Shown: positions 35,291-47,320 of the stretch, one piece after another
How the letters are laid out: the number at the start of each line of letters is the position of its first letter
Numbering within the stretch: position 1 is the first letter of the stretch
DNA from: Cucumis sativus
Taxonomy: Eukaryota > Streptophyta > Magnoliopsida > Cucurbitales > Cucurbitaceae
Length of the DNA: 64,000 nt
NCBI RefSeq assembly: GCF_000004075.3
Contig: NC_026660.2
Coordinates: forward strand, 7,006,001 to 7,070,000
Direction of reading: 5' to 3'
Position numbers and translations under genes: made by a program
The notes under the pieces: model-generated
What the model was told of the DNA's origin: nothing
Databases searched by the model: none
Seen by the model: the letters and a program-made list of their open reading frames with translations, nothing else

Positions 35291-36272
35291 GGGATGCTGA
35301 ATAGTGTTAATAATTAAAAGACATGACTTTTTACCACGAAAAGTCTATATATAAATAAGTCATTTTTTGTTGAGAGAAAAAAACACATCAAAATTATTGG
35401 TCTTCTATAAACAAATTTATCTCCATATCCACAATCTTGATGTTTGGTAGATTCACAATGTTTCGTTCGTAGATTTTCTATACGGAGTGCTACACTTAGA
35501 GAAAGCTGATATGTTCTATCTTGGAAGACAATTACTCGACAATTACTCTAAATATTCAAGCACTAGGGTGAGTAAATTTGTCTTAAGAGACAGCGTGAAT
35601 TCGTTGGACTCACATAAATATTTATATTTATGTATGATTTTCTGTTCATTGTGATAATAATCTTCATAACAATTTAATAATCTGTATAACAATCTTAAGA
35701 CAATTTTTGGTTTACAAATGCTTATGTATGGTTACTTTTACATGCTTATGTATTTCTTCAATTAACAAGATTAAGATTAGGAAGCACCTTTAAATATCAT
35801 ATTTGTATAACAATTTTTTTCTATACAGACCCTAATAAGATAAAATAAAAATAAAAATCCTTCACAACAAGTGTTTTTTATAGTAAAATGAAAAATTAGT
35901 ATAAAAGTGAAAAACTACGTCTAATACTCTTAGATTTGATTTAGTAATTATAGGTAGTTTTTTATACTATCTAAAATTGGTTTTAAATTATTAAAACATT
36001 TTCATAGTGATTTTAACCATAATAAATATGACTTTTAACTATCTAAGAGCACTCCCAAAAATGACTAAACTAAAAGTATATATAGTATATATTTACGAGG
36101 ATTCTAAGATTCCTTCTTACATCATGCACAACTTGATGGTTCTTTAACCATTTCAGAGCTAATCTTTGTTCACTAAACTGTTTTATTGCCATCATCCTTC
36201 AGCTTCACACACTATCTGCTGAGTATATATATTGCTGCCTTGTTAATTTGAGACAAAGCAAATGGACCTTAC

Positions 36273-37949
36273 ATATATTAGCAAAAGATAGATGATAAAC
36301 TCAATCAGTTTTGAATCATGGAAGCTCAAGTTCTTCACGTTCTTCTACTAACTCATCAAATAGGACATTAGCATCCATTAGATTTCTAAGAGACAAGTAC
36401 CTCCACAAAAAAACAACCTAGACCTCATAGCTCAAAAATTGTTGAAAAGAAAACTTATCCCTCAGAGTAAAAAATTTCAATTCTTCACTAATATACAAGC
36501 AAATCTCTGGTCACGTCCTGCAACATGTAAAATACTGGAAGATACTATTAAATCAGTCAAAGTGGACAATCAACAACAGTTCCATCATTCATGGTACTGG
36601 ACTATGCTTCTCATGACCTTGTTAGCAAACATATCATAGCAGCAGTCAGCAGTACATAATGTCATTGCCAAATTACGTACATACTCATAAAACGAATGTT
36701 ATATCTTCTTTCTATTAACAATTTAGACACCTAAACATGTCATTTGTAACTAAAATGAAGTCATCATACAGACCAACACCAAAAACAAAAATTCTTGGAA
36801 ACAAAAAGAAACTTCAAACAAGCACTTAAAGTATATTCTCTGGCCGAACATACCAATTCCGGTGACTCGGAATTATATATGTAGCAAGCATGACATGAAT
36901 TTCCAGAGATCCACTCCTCTGCGATCCAAACTCCATAGACCACCTGATATATTTAAAGATTTGTAGAAAACAAGTAGTCTCCTTCAGTACAAAGGAATTA
37001 TATATAACTGATTCAAAGAGACAGCACAAACCTAACTTGATACAAATGAATGTATGCCATAATTCAAACAGTTGCACTTAAAAATAAAACTCATTTTCCG
37101 TTTTTGTTATGCACACTCCCAATGTAGAAATGACTACTATTGGAAAGAGAATGGAGAATGGCTCACGTTAAAGCTGCTTTAAAAAAAGAGGATGATCCTT
37201 CCACCCGTGTTTGTGCAGCACCAAGTGCTTCAGAGAATTGTTTTGCATATCATCATCTTCCCTCAAGTGTTGAGGTAATGGAATCTCCTGGAAATTCTTG
37301 TAAATTTTACTGACACGATCTAACATAATGTTTGTCATAATCACATTAGAACTTCTTCATAAATAAGAGTAGACAAGGAAAGGTAGTAAAGAAATGATAA
37401 TTTTTTCTTCCATATAGCGGTTATCAAATTAATCCTCAAATGGACTTGTCTTGGAAAGAGCAATTACGAACAGATGACAAAGTTATAAAAAGAAACTGAA
37501 TCTCAAATTGAAATGAAAATACCGAATAATAAGAAACACTAAATCAGCAATAGAAAAACGATAGGATTCAATTTCAGATCATGAGAAAACAACAATGCAA
37601 AGGAATTCCAATAACTTCCTTTCAAGAAGGCAATTTCTCTCCCCAGTCTCATCATTATGAGCCATGCGAAAATTTGGCCCAACTTTCAAACCACTAATCC
37701 ACTCTATTTAACCATCCAGTCTAACCAACGTCCTAGGTTAAGGGGTTGAGAAGTTACTGTGTAATTACGATCATGCCACAAGTAATATCCCAATAACATA
37801 ACATCCCCAACATCTACCCATACTGTTATAAAAGAAACACAGGAAACCAAGTCAAAGGAACTCACCAAGAGTATTATCATGATGATCATCACAAGGAATT
37901 TTGCCTTTAACAAGTGTCTCGACAAATAAAACAGAGATCCATAAGTAAT
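36273..37949 (-). pseudogene. GET4 pseudogene, middle exons (5 exons, minus strand)
   Basis: GET4 is a cytosolic partner in tail-anchored protein insertion (GET pathway). Exons on the minus strand: 37866-37949 (LFVETLVKGKIPCDDHHDNT), 37167-37319 (DRVSKIYKNFQEIPLPQHLR, later FSEALGAAQTRVEGSSSFFK), 36854-36943 (WSMEFGSQRSGSLEIHVMLA, NSESPEL), about 36425-36535 (VAGRDQRFACILVKN), 36273-36400 (YLSLRNLMDANVLFDEL, DSKLIEFIIYLL). Splice sites mostly remain. Defects: one base lost in the A-run near GATATGCAAAACAA (exon is 153, phase needs 154), one base lost before NSESPEL (90, needs 91), stop after VKN, and a frame change in the last exon. The first exon(s) are missing, and the last two sit at 46823-47134. 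Confidence 0.85.
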
Positions 37950-38794
37950 CTGAAAAGTAGAAACTGTTAACCATTTACAGCTTGATTGATGAAAAAATCT
38001 GAACTTCATTTCCCCATTCTCAACACTATTCTGGTAACTTGTGTTGTTTATTTCAAATGGATGGAACAATGGATGTTGTAGTGAATCTCATTTTTATATC
38101 CATCTAATAGTAAACTCTTTTATTCTTTATTATGGATGAGATGACAAATTAAATATTTGACTTTGAGAAATACTATATCACTTGAATTTTATTCATTTTG
38201 ATAAAGATGAATCAAAAATTGGTTAGTAAAAAATTGATACAATGACACGTATAATATTTAATATTAATATTCATCAAATGCCTAAACTTATTATGTTAAT
38301 CAATATAAGCACGGCTTATCTATCCTTTAATAAATATTCGCTTTCAAATTACTTTTTACTAGGAAGTTGAAAAAGAAATTCAAAGGACAATTTCGTATTC
38401 TCATTAATTGAATTGAAAAATCATATGTATTTGCACGACCGATATTGAGAGTGTTCAACATTTATGCTATTTGTATTATATATATATATAAACTGAAATC
38501 ATATCAATTTTAAAAGTTAGCTCATATTAAAACAGTCTCCCAACTCTCTCCAAGCCTAGGTTCAAGTCTTATTCGATCATATGTATGTTTATTTCATGCC
38601 TAACAAATTCCAACTAAACTTCTTGAACATACTTCATTATTTTTATACAACAAGGAAAACAAAGAAACATATAGTATTGAATTATACGTGATTCAATCAT
38701 CAAGATTATGCAGAACCTCTTGAACAAATGTGATTATTTTTATACGAAAAAAGAAGACAGAGAGACATATAATATTGAATTATATGTAATTCAG

Positions 38795-39823
38795 TTACAT
38801 AGGGAATGCAGTGACATCACAAAAGAAAGAGACAAGTCGACCATACAATCCAAGAGGGGCAGTAATTATTCCTTTGGTAGAATTAACTTCCTTAAAGAGC
38901 CATATTCTCTTCGATTGACTTGCAAAATGATAGAAAGCATCTGGTTGACTCATAGTAATTATGAACTGAACTTGATTTGGTGCTCTAACACCCCCAATTA
39001 GGCATTGCCCATCCTACATTAATTATTACCAACAATTAAGCCATACTTTTATATCAATTCATTAATTAACATCCTCAAACTTCTAAATTAAAATCATATA
39101 CCTCTGGAGTAATAATTGTCTCTTGTATAATTGCATAAGAGAATGACACCCGTCTGCTCGTTATAATAACTTCAACTGTAAATAATAATAAGGGTTTAGG
39201 GTTTCCCTATTGACTAACATTGAAATTGACAAAAAATGTAGTAATTTACCGTAATCAAACATATGATATTCAGAAATGATGTTGGAGAATTCTTCAGAAT
39301 CCATGGAAACAAAAGCAGATAGATCGATTTGGCCAATCCTCAAGGGACGGACGACCGGAGTCAATAGGAAATTAACATCGCGGAGAAGCCCTAGAAAACA
39401 GAATTACATTCAAGAAATCAAATAAATAAAAATCTTGAAAAAAAAAGAAAGAATTAAAGAAGAAGTAGAAGAAGACTTACCGTTCGGTCCTTCGAATTTG
39501 AATTGGGCGTAATTGTAACGGAAGCGTTCGATAGAGAAGGTTAGAGAAGTGTAACCAGATTCTAGCAATTCTACGGCGAGAGGGAAAAGATGAGTAAGGC
39601 GGAACCAGAACAGTTGACGAATGTCGTCGGAGTAGAAGCTGTCGAAGAATGGAGGCCAGAGTTGAACTCCGAAGGCGCTGTGAATGGAAGCATCCGAATC
39701 CGCCATTATGCAAAACGTGTCCGGTGAAAATATTGCATCCGCCATTACATCCACCAATCCCAATGTTATCAACGGATCTATCAAAACCTTCATATCGTCG
39801 ACGGCGACTCTGAATGACCACAT
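38795..39823 (-). CDS. Four-exon protein, possibly PCNA-like fold (unassigned)
   Basis: Exons 39481-39823, 39250-39390, 39102-39175, 38795-39013 join in frame to 258 residues, ending at TAA 38795-38797. I do not recognise the family firmly. The start (MWSFRVAVDDMKVLIDPLIT, then FCIMADSDASIHSAF) and the block QIDLSAFVSMDSEEFSNIIS resemble the order of a DNA sliding clamp (PCNA ~260 residues; compare its AMDSSHVAL and MPSAEFARIC stretches), and the length fits. The C-terminal ~25 residues (from GIITAPLGLYG) do not look like a clamp, so the last exon may end earlier and splice on. ATG at 39823 was chosen because the reading before it is low-quality; an in-frame ATG at 39904 exists. Confidence 0.55.
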
Positions 39824-41494
39824 CCTTTTCTTACGATTTTTTGCAAAAATGGAAATGGAAGTGGACGAGCACAAGAATTTTGTACTATCTTTTGCCCTTC
39901 TCACCTTTTATAATAACTTTCTTAGTAAAATATTTAAACTTCTACTTTTTACTGTAAAAAAAATAACTTCAACTTACCACGGAAGTTATTCTAAATGCCA
40001 AATTTTCTTTTTATTCATTTGGTTATATTTTGAAAAACTAAATTCATTGTATCCTCAATTGTATCCTCACGTAATAAAGGTCCCAATACTAAGGATCTTC
40101 ATTTTGATTTGGAATCAGAATCATTTAAACCACCTTCCTTAAGCTTTGATGGCAACTGGTCTTTCATCTCTATGGTGGTTAATCCCTGCAATGGTTTGTC
40201 TTTATTTGTAAACCTGCTTTTTATTCTCATTGCTATGACATATTCAATCATAGGACTAATAGGTTCTTTCAAATTTCTCGAGGTGGGTTAGATGATGATC
40301 ATTCCTTTGGATTAGGTTTTAGCCCTACAATAAAGCAATACATATTGTTTCGATTTACCGACTCATTCTTTCCATGATGGGTTTCCACATTCTTCCGAAT
40401 ATTTCATCTAATCAATAAATGTCTCACTAAGAAGAAAAGAGACAACTTCTAAAGAAAAAAAAATTAAGTGAATCAGTAAGATACAAAGAGTCTGGTGTGT
40501 ACATTTTTCTCAAAAAGAAAACTAACACTTTTCATCAATAAAATAAAATAAAAAGAGATTAATGCTCAAAGTAAAATGAAACAAAAACAAAACAAATAAA
40601 AATGCAACAAAATACAACCAATAAAGAACTCAGGAAAAGACTGGAGCCTGAAGATCAATAAAACGCAACAGCAAAAATAATATAATAGCAACTCCCTTTG
40701 AAGGCCATCCTAATGAAGAATTCTCATCAGTTTATCGAGTAAAGAGGACTAGTACAAAAACCAAAGCACTAATATGCAACATAAATTCCGACAAAGAAGA
40801 CGAAATATGCCACTCAAGATCCAGTTTCTACTTTGATGCCTCCTTTCACATTGAAGATTTTGAAAAATATTCTTTTTGTTTTTCACAAAAAAACAAATAA
40901 CAAAAAACAAAAAACCTAAGAAAAGTAGTTTCGAGCAAAATATAAATATAAATAGATAAAAAGAAATTAAAAATAGAGATGGTGAGTGTGACATTATTTT
41001 TATCTAGTAGTTTAGGTTACTTTCAGGGTGGTCGTTCCTGTGAAAAAAGACTTGTAACTATTTCCCTTTCCTCATTTCTGCTGATTAGGCCTACTTTCTA
41101 TTACCCTCTTTGGTTAGTTTGTCTGTTGCAGCTTTTCAATTCTTTAAATGACCCTTGAAATAACAAAAAATTAGAATCAGTTGGGAGATGAAACATTGAG
41201 GTAAAATTGGACTGAGCATTGTCCAAAACATGAAGGGAAGAAAAAATAAAGGGATGTGAACACTTCAATTAAAGATTTCCTAACAAATATACTCAGAGTT
41301 CATCTCCTGCAAATTAGGATCCTATTGAAAGACACAGGGTGAATAGTACAAGAATCCGATGGTCCAAAAATTCATTAGCTAGAACTATCCTTTCTTATAA
41401 TCATTTGCATACATGTTTTGTTAGATCAGACATAATAAGCAAATTTCATATCTCATTGAAGATTTAAAAATCTTGATATTAAGTGACATAACAC
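39824..41494. other. Intergenic with LINE-type tail
   Basis: AT-rich. At 40508-40590 the minus strand shows the TTTGAGCATTAATCTC..TTGATGAAAAG tail seen elsewhere in the window. No gene found. Confidence 0.4.
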
Positions 41495-41617
41495 CTCAAG
41501 TCTAAGAAGAATATTACGATTTTGCATAATCCTCCTATCCTACTCAGCAATAGCATCAGCTTGCTTTTGGAACTTTCTAGTACGCTCTTGGAGCTCTGCA
41601 TTCCATTCCTTTATGAT
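41495..41617 (-). pseudogene. NUP62 coiled-coil exon with nonsense codon
   Basis: One exon of 41 codons with good acceptor and donor reads IIKEWNAELQERTRKFQKQA, DAIAE, stop, DRRIMQNRNILLRLE. This is the start of the Nsp1_C coiled coil of plant NUP62, a central-channel nucleoporin, where AEWDRR is expected: TGG has become TAG at 41540-41542. Further coiled-coil exons were not found downstream. The FG-repeat exon of what seems to be the same gene lies at 44403-44768, with retroelements between. Confidence 0.8.
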
Positions 41618-41660
41618 CTATAAAGAAAATGAAGAAAAAAGCAAGTATAAATTTTATATA

Positions 41661-41879
41661 AGATTTATTTTAATCTTAGGAACTATGTACAAGTTTTCTA
41701 GAAACATAAATCTATTTCTAAAAGACAACTTAACATCCCTGACTACATAAGCTTAAATGACATCTTTCGTTCCAACCTTGAGAGTCATTTTACCCTCCTC
41801 GAGCTGTTTAAAGAATATAGTTTCCTTTAAAGAAGGACAAACATGGCTAGTGGATCCCTGAATCAAGTATGCAGGCATT
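41661..41879 (-). pseudogene. Copia protease/gag_pre-integrase fragment
   Basis: Minus strand reads GSTSHVCPSLKETIFFKQLE, EGKMTLKVGTKDVI, stop, AYVVRDVKLSFRNRFMFLE and NLYIVPKIKINLI. It matches the Copia stretch from (DSGA)TNHVC through VGDVRL..FLENVYVVPKIKRNLIS. The catalytic D has been lost (LIQGST for LDSGAT) and a stop is present. Confidence 0.8.
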
Positions 41880-41934
41880 TTAGTCATTTTTCACTAAACA
41901 TGTTTCTAAGACAAGTAAATCATATTTACTTCTT

Positions 41935-42036
41935 TTTTATTCTTCTTAAACATCTTTTGGAGGGAATCCATGGTCTGACGTGCAGTGACCATGGTCTCGT
42001 GTTTCTTGCTTAATATGTCAAACATACTGGACAAGA
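41935..42036 (-). pseudogene. Copia gag (UBN2) fragment
   Basis: Minus strand reads SSMFDILSKKHETMVTARQT then MDSLQKMFKKN, close to the gag stretch DVLAKKHExxxTAxxIMDSLQxMFG of plant Copia elements. It is cut at 42037 exactly where the LTR-type sequence TGTCACGCCC begins, so the LTR element seems to have inserted in or beside it. Confidence 0.75.
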
Positions 42037-44365
42037 TGTCACGCCCAAACCGCACTGTGACCAAAACACTGAAGTAGTGAGAATAGGATTTGAGTTAGGT
42101 TACAACCTTGAAATTTTCTTATCGAAATTTTATTCTCAACTTTTTAAACTATTAACACCACTTAAAACGCAACAGTCGTCAATGTAACGCCAAACAAAAT
42201 AAATACAAACTAAAATGTATATTTTATTAATAATAGACGTTTCATACATTATTTCAATACTTTGACCAAATAACCAATGCTTAACCATTTTCAAAATGGC
42301 TTGAATCACTTCACCACAAATCCTTTAACCTTCTTCTTTACTACTTGGCCTAAACGTCTGATCATGGAAGATAGATTTTTAAAACGTAAGCATAAAAAAC
42401 TTAATGAGGTTTTATGAAAACCTTTCACAATACATTTTCATAATCATTTCCCAAAAATAATATAAAATCATTTAAACATACCTACAAATCATTTCATTTT
42501 GCATAAACATTTCTTTATGCTCAACAAATCATTTCATTTCGCCAAGAATTCCGAATCGTTCTCTATGCTTTGTCTCATCACCTCGCTTTTAGACTACTGT
42601 ATCAACAACATTCGAGAACATACAGATTCATCCTTGTTGCTCAAACCGTTAAGCTTTATACGCTGATTTCAAGCCATAAGCTACCCTCTTATCACCATGT
42701 CACCATGTAGTCTGTACATCAAATAGTGGCCTTGACTCTTTATATGCACATATAAAAGTTAGCATCAACTCAAAGAAACGTAGTATTGAAATCATAATCA
42801 TCAAATCAAACTTTAACATTATAAATCATGCTTGAAAACATAACTTTTCCATTTGAATTCTTCTTTCAAATCAATAAAGAGAAATCATAATAAAGATTTT
42901 TTAACATAAATTCATTTGAGAGAAAAGCACTCACAAAACTTTAAATCATCCTTCTTCTTCTCCCGTGGCTAAATCAACAACACTTCAACATTTTAACAAA
43001 ACTCTCCTCATCCCCTCCTTAGTTACCCAAATCTTCTTATAAAAAAGCCCCTTTAAACTAACTTAGTCATGTATAAACTCTTTTCAGTTTGCCCGCTTCT
43101 ATTTAAAACTTTACACATGTAAATTAATATTCAACATAGTCATGTTTAAATCTTTAATCTTACACGTTAATCCCTGTCAAATCAGATTTGACATTTTCTT
43201 CAACAGACCTTGCTTCTCGCCTAACCCAAATCGCGAATAATTTCAACCATTTCTCGTGAATAACCTTATCACTTGGTTATATTTTTACTATAAGAAACCT
43301 TCCACACGGACTAACCAACTTTTACTAGCATATAATTCTTATCGCGAACTTAAACTCCAAGGCTTCCCCGCATACTTCTTTTTTGCGAAACACTTAGTTC
43401 TTCTCGCGAAGACCACCCAAAATGCCTTGTTTAACACTGTCAAACCTTTTTCTTCTTATCGCACAACTTATCTTGGGAACTACCCACTAAACCCAAAAAC
43501 ATATACTTAACCATAAAAGATTTTATCGCTTAATCCTTTCTGCAGATTTATTCAAATGACAAATTTTTAATAGTTAGCCAAATTTTACTTCGTCTCACAA
43601 TTCTTCCAACTCTTTATCAAAATCGGCACAATAGGTGTCCTGATCTCCTCTCGCAAGCTGTTTAAAAGACGCATGCATCTTTCTCTCTCATCTACAATTA
43701 ATATTAAGGCGTATTTATGTGAATTTCCTCTCATATTCAGCAATAGAGAGTCTTCTCTGTTCTAAATAAAGGAACTCATCTATCTTTTCTTATATATATG
43801 CCACTCGAAAATATTTGTCATTAAATATTCCCTCAATTTTTTTTTCCAATTCACCTTTCCTCGCCCACTTTCCTCCAACATCCACCCGTCTTCAGCCTCT
43901 TCTTGCAATAAAAAATGTAGCTAGACCAACCTTTTTTTCTTTCGGACATTCCATAAGCAAAAACACTTCTCCAATGTTCGTAGCCATTTTTCAGTTTCTT
44001 TCGGTTTAGTTGTTCCACCAAACTCAGTGGCTCCTAAGGCTGTCAACTTTTCTATTCCAAAATTTCCCTCAGTCTGTGGCACTAAAACGTCAAGGTTTAC
44101 CGAATAAGCTTATGAATTCATTGTTGTTTCAAATTTTCCAACAAATACTTAACTTTTAGCTCACTCAACCCAAATTTACTTATGCTTTCTCGAAGAACGT
44201 ATCACTCTAGTACCAAATTGTCACACCCCAAACTAACTGTGATCAAAACGCAACCACACTCTGACCAAAACGTCGAAGTAGTGGGAATAGGATGTACTAG
44301 TTACAACTTTGAAATTTTGTTATCGTAAATCTTATTCTCAACTTCTTTTAAACTATTAACACCAA
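42037..44365 (-). mobile_element. LTR-retrotransposon remnant inside the NUP62 pseudogene
   Basis: Two direct repeats starting TGTCACGCCCAAAC / TGTCACACCCCAAAC lie at 42037-42160 and 44219-44365 and share GAAGTAGTG(A/G)GAATAGGAT, TACAAC(C/T)TTGAAATTTT and ATTCTCAACTT..TAAACTATTAACACCA. The sequence before the right repeat (44207-44218, TCTAGTACCAAA) looks like a worn primer-binding site for initiator tRNA-Met read on the minus strand. The ~2 kb between the repeats has no open pol frame. The right copy has an extra ~22 bases in a local tandem repeat. Confidence 0.6.
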
Positions 44366-44402
44366 TGGTGGTCAATCAAACATTATACATTTTGGTATGT
44401 AT

Positions 44403-44768
44403 TTATTTTGCTGATGAGAATGAAGCCCTGAATGCGAAAGAATTGAATCCAGTTGAGGATGAAGAAACCTTGAATAAGGATGAAGCTGGAGTTGCTGAGG
44501 AAGAAGGGGTACTAGAGAAAGATGCTCTAGTGGAAGCGGAGGCGAGGGAGAAAGAGAATGGAGAGAAAGTAGAGGAAGTAGAGGAGGAGAAAGAGAAAGA
44601 GCCAAAGCCAAAGGAAGAAGAAGGATTAGAGGTTGGATTGGGAAATGGGGAGGATGAGGAAGTAGGGTTTGAGGAGGAGGAGGAGGAGGAGGAGGAAGAT
44701 GAAAGAGATAAAGGGAAAGGGGATGATCCAAAGGAAAAGGTGGAAGATCCAAAGCCAAAACCTGACAT
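44403..44768 (-). pseudogene. NUP62 N-terminal FG-repeat exon, likely non-functional
   Basis: The 121-codon frame starts MSGFGFGSSTFSFGSSPF and continues Ser-rich with GFGFGSFSFSS and FNSFAFRASFSS motifs, as in the FG-repeat head of plant NUP62 that binds transport receptors in the pore. It ends in a stop after SSAK. The normal FG region is longer and leads into the coiled coil; here an LTR remnant follows, and the coiled-coil exon at 41495-41617 has a nonsense codon. The plus-strand Glu-rich frame over the same bases is its shadow. Confidence 0.7.
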
Positions 44769-46822
44769 CTCGATCGATATGTGGTGGAAGGGACTGTGAA
44801 GTGAAGGGTTTTAGAAGGTGTTAGAGGTAATCAGTATGAACATATGAAATTATGTTCCACTTGCCCTTTTGCTAATAAACAGATCGATTGGCGAATGAAG
44901 GAAGACGAGATAGGACATACGGCGGTGGCACATTTCGTCGACATGGATAAAAAATTTTGAGTTTATGGTTTATCTTTCAATGCCGAAGGATGTTTTTAAG
45001 TTACATAATGTTAAGTTTATGGGCAAAACATGTTTTAAGGTATTAATCTCCTTCCGGACTTTAAAATGCCTAAACTCAAATCAATTTTTTTTGTATTAAT
45101 TTGGAGGTGAATTTAAGTTTATTTTGCACATGTTTTTAAAAAATTCTTGGTGCTTAATATATATATATATATGAAGACTTGTAATTTATGTACAAATTAC
45201 TAAAAAAAAACATTGAATGATATTGTGTACAATCGTTCTAGTTACAAAATAAATGAAATACCCAACTAGAACTCACTTCTAGACTCGTGTTAAGAAATTT
45301 TGAGTGGGTATGAACATGTTTTAGCTTAAGTCTTATTTCATAAACACATTTTTTTCTTTAAAACTATTTTAACAATTCATTTTTCTAAGAAAACAATAAA
45401 GTTAAATAATCAACCTGGTTTAGTAGAAATTTAAGTTAAATTTTATATAATAGAACTTCGAACCTATTTGTCTGATTAGACACTGACATGGCACTCATTT
45501 TCAGGTTTAATGAAACTCAAACCTTCCATTTTTATGTCTACTTTTTTTTTTTAAAAAAAATAATTTTACCACTGGAATTACATAATCTAAATATAATAAA
45601 AAATTGTTGTTACAAAATAACCTAGTTACATTCCCAAAAATTATTTGATTGGTTGAATCTAAGAACAAGAAATTCAATCCTGATATATAAGATAGAATAT
45701 AAAGTCTTAAGTGCAAATTTTAGAAGTGTAATAAAGTACTTGTTTCCACATAAAGAGAGGAAAGGGAGAGGGAGTTGAAAGGATAAAGTTAAATAATGCA
45801 GAGTTAAATAATCCATCAATGTTGAAAAGAGAAGAGGTCACTTATCAACAAATAACAAATAGTGAATGCACGAAAGGGGAAAAGTGACCTACTATCTTTG
45901 GAAAGCTCAACATGTGTTTATCTAATTCCATCTTTGTAAAGAACCCGAAAGCACAGAGAAGCTGTACCAGTCAACAGTACCAGGAAACTGACCGGACCTT
46001 TCTACTTGCCGCACATCATCAGCTTATCATCTGCATGGTTCCATGATCAGATTCTTTTCTTTTTCCGAAAAGAAAAAAAAAACTTTTCAATGATACAGTA
46101 AAGATGAACCATTAGCAAGAGTTGCACAAACAACTCAAGAAAATTCCCATGGCTATATTTTTAGATATATCTAAATGTTAAGCACATTTGGTCCACTAAC
46201 TACATAAGTTGGAGATAGCGTTGCACGAACAACTTAAGAAAGATTCACATTGTTAAATTTTTACACTTTGTCCACCAACTTTATAAGTTGTATTAAATAA
46301 CTCAACTTTAACCGTAAACACCATTGAAATTTGCAAAATTAAAGAAAAATTTAATCTTTTCCTTTTTCTCAGTTTTGCACATTTATCGAAAAACTTCATC
46401 TTACAACTATGTACCACACAAATAGACTTCCTAAATCCAACATATATATACTCTAGATTTCTTCAATGCCCTAAACATCCCTTGAGGGTTCAATTCCATT
46501 GTAGTTCTTCACCAGTCACTATTTTGTTTTACCCTTCGAAACTTTTCAAATGATGAAATTATCTTTTCATTAACAAAACTTAATATCATATGTGGATTCA
46601 AATATGTGGTCATCTGCAAGTAAATGCAGTCATTTTCAAGTAAATGACTTGAATATGTACTGATATTTGGTGTTTTTTTTTTTTCTGTAAATTTTGGTAG
46701 TAAAAGAAATGTATAAAAGTTTAGATACCAAAACAAAACCAACATACGAGTAAAAGAATCAAAGTATGAATTAAACTTAATTCAAACATCCAGTGGACGA
46801 AGATTGTGAGAGAGAAAATCAC
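44769..46822. other. Intergenic, AT-rich
   Basis: No gene or protein similarity. Poly-A/T runs and a short (AT)n at about 45162-45172. The NUP62 promoter, if kept, would lie just above 44768. Confidence 0.45.
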
Positions 46823-47134
46823 CTTCAAGAAATCTCCAAAGATCCCTTGCAAGGAATTTCTGAGCTGTACTCCATAAAACTTCTCTGCAATTTCATCGTG
46901 AAGCCGAAGAAAAATGCTGAAATTAGAATCCAATTATGCAACTTCAACAAAGTTTCTCAAGAAATTCATCTACAAAATTCAAGATAAGAGATAATTTTGC
47001 ACATTTAAAGGTGTTGATTCATCAAGGTTCGAAGAGTAACAAGAGTGCACCTCATTCAGGGCAAGTTCTCTCTCTAAACTTGACTTGTAATTTGGCCTTA
47101 GCATATTAAAAAAAGGCAACAAGTCTCTTTGCAA
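46823..47134 (-). pseudogene. GET4 pseudogene, last two coding exons
   Basis: Exon 47051-47134 is 28 codons, LQRDLLPFFNMLRPNYKSSL then EREALNE-like; exon 46823-46903 is 27 codons, [20 protein letters not shown] then IFGDFLK. They match the C-terminal GET4 exons and follow directly on the last exon of the block at 36273-37949 (which ends SKLIEFIIYLL). Both lack an AG acceptor at the expected point (TTTGG|TTGCAA and TTCGG|CTTCAC), so they cannot splice normally. They lie 9 kb upstream of the other block on the same strand, so the order is swapped. Confidence 0.82.
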
Positions 47135-47320
47135 CCAAATGCATATTTAAAGTTTTGCCTACAAATCATAAAATTGCAATACATAATTGGAAGATATCAC
47201 ACTGTAAAGTCAACTAGCAAACAAGACAAATTGCCTTTTGGAGTTCTTCTAAGAGTTGTTTTCCAATTCAAATATCTTTTTGCTAAAACATTTTAAGAAA
47301 AAAAGGGATTCCTTCTTGCT

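Noticed and set aside
38708-39001. 97-codon plus-strand frame
   Set aside because: It is antisense to the last exon of the PCNA-like candidate gene.
44365-44799. 144-codon plus-strand frame rich in Glu
   Set aside because: It is the antisense shadow of the Ser/Phe/Gly-rich NUP62 FG exon on the minus strand; Glu runs arise from the reverse complement of Ser and Pro codons.
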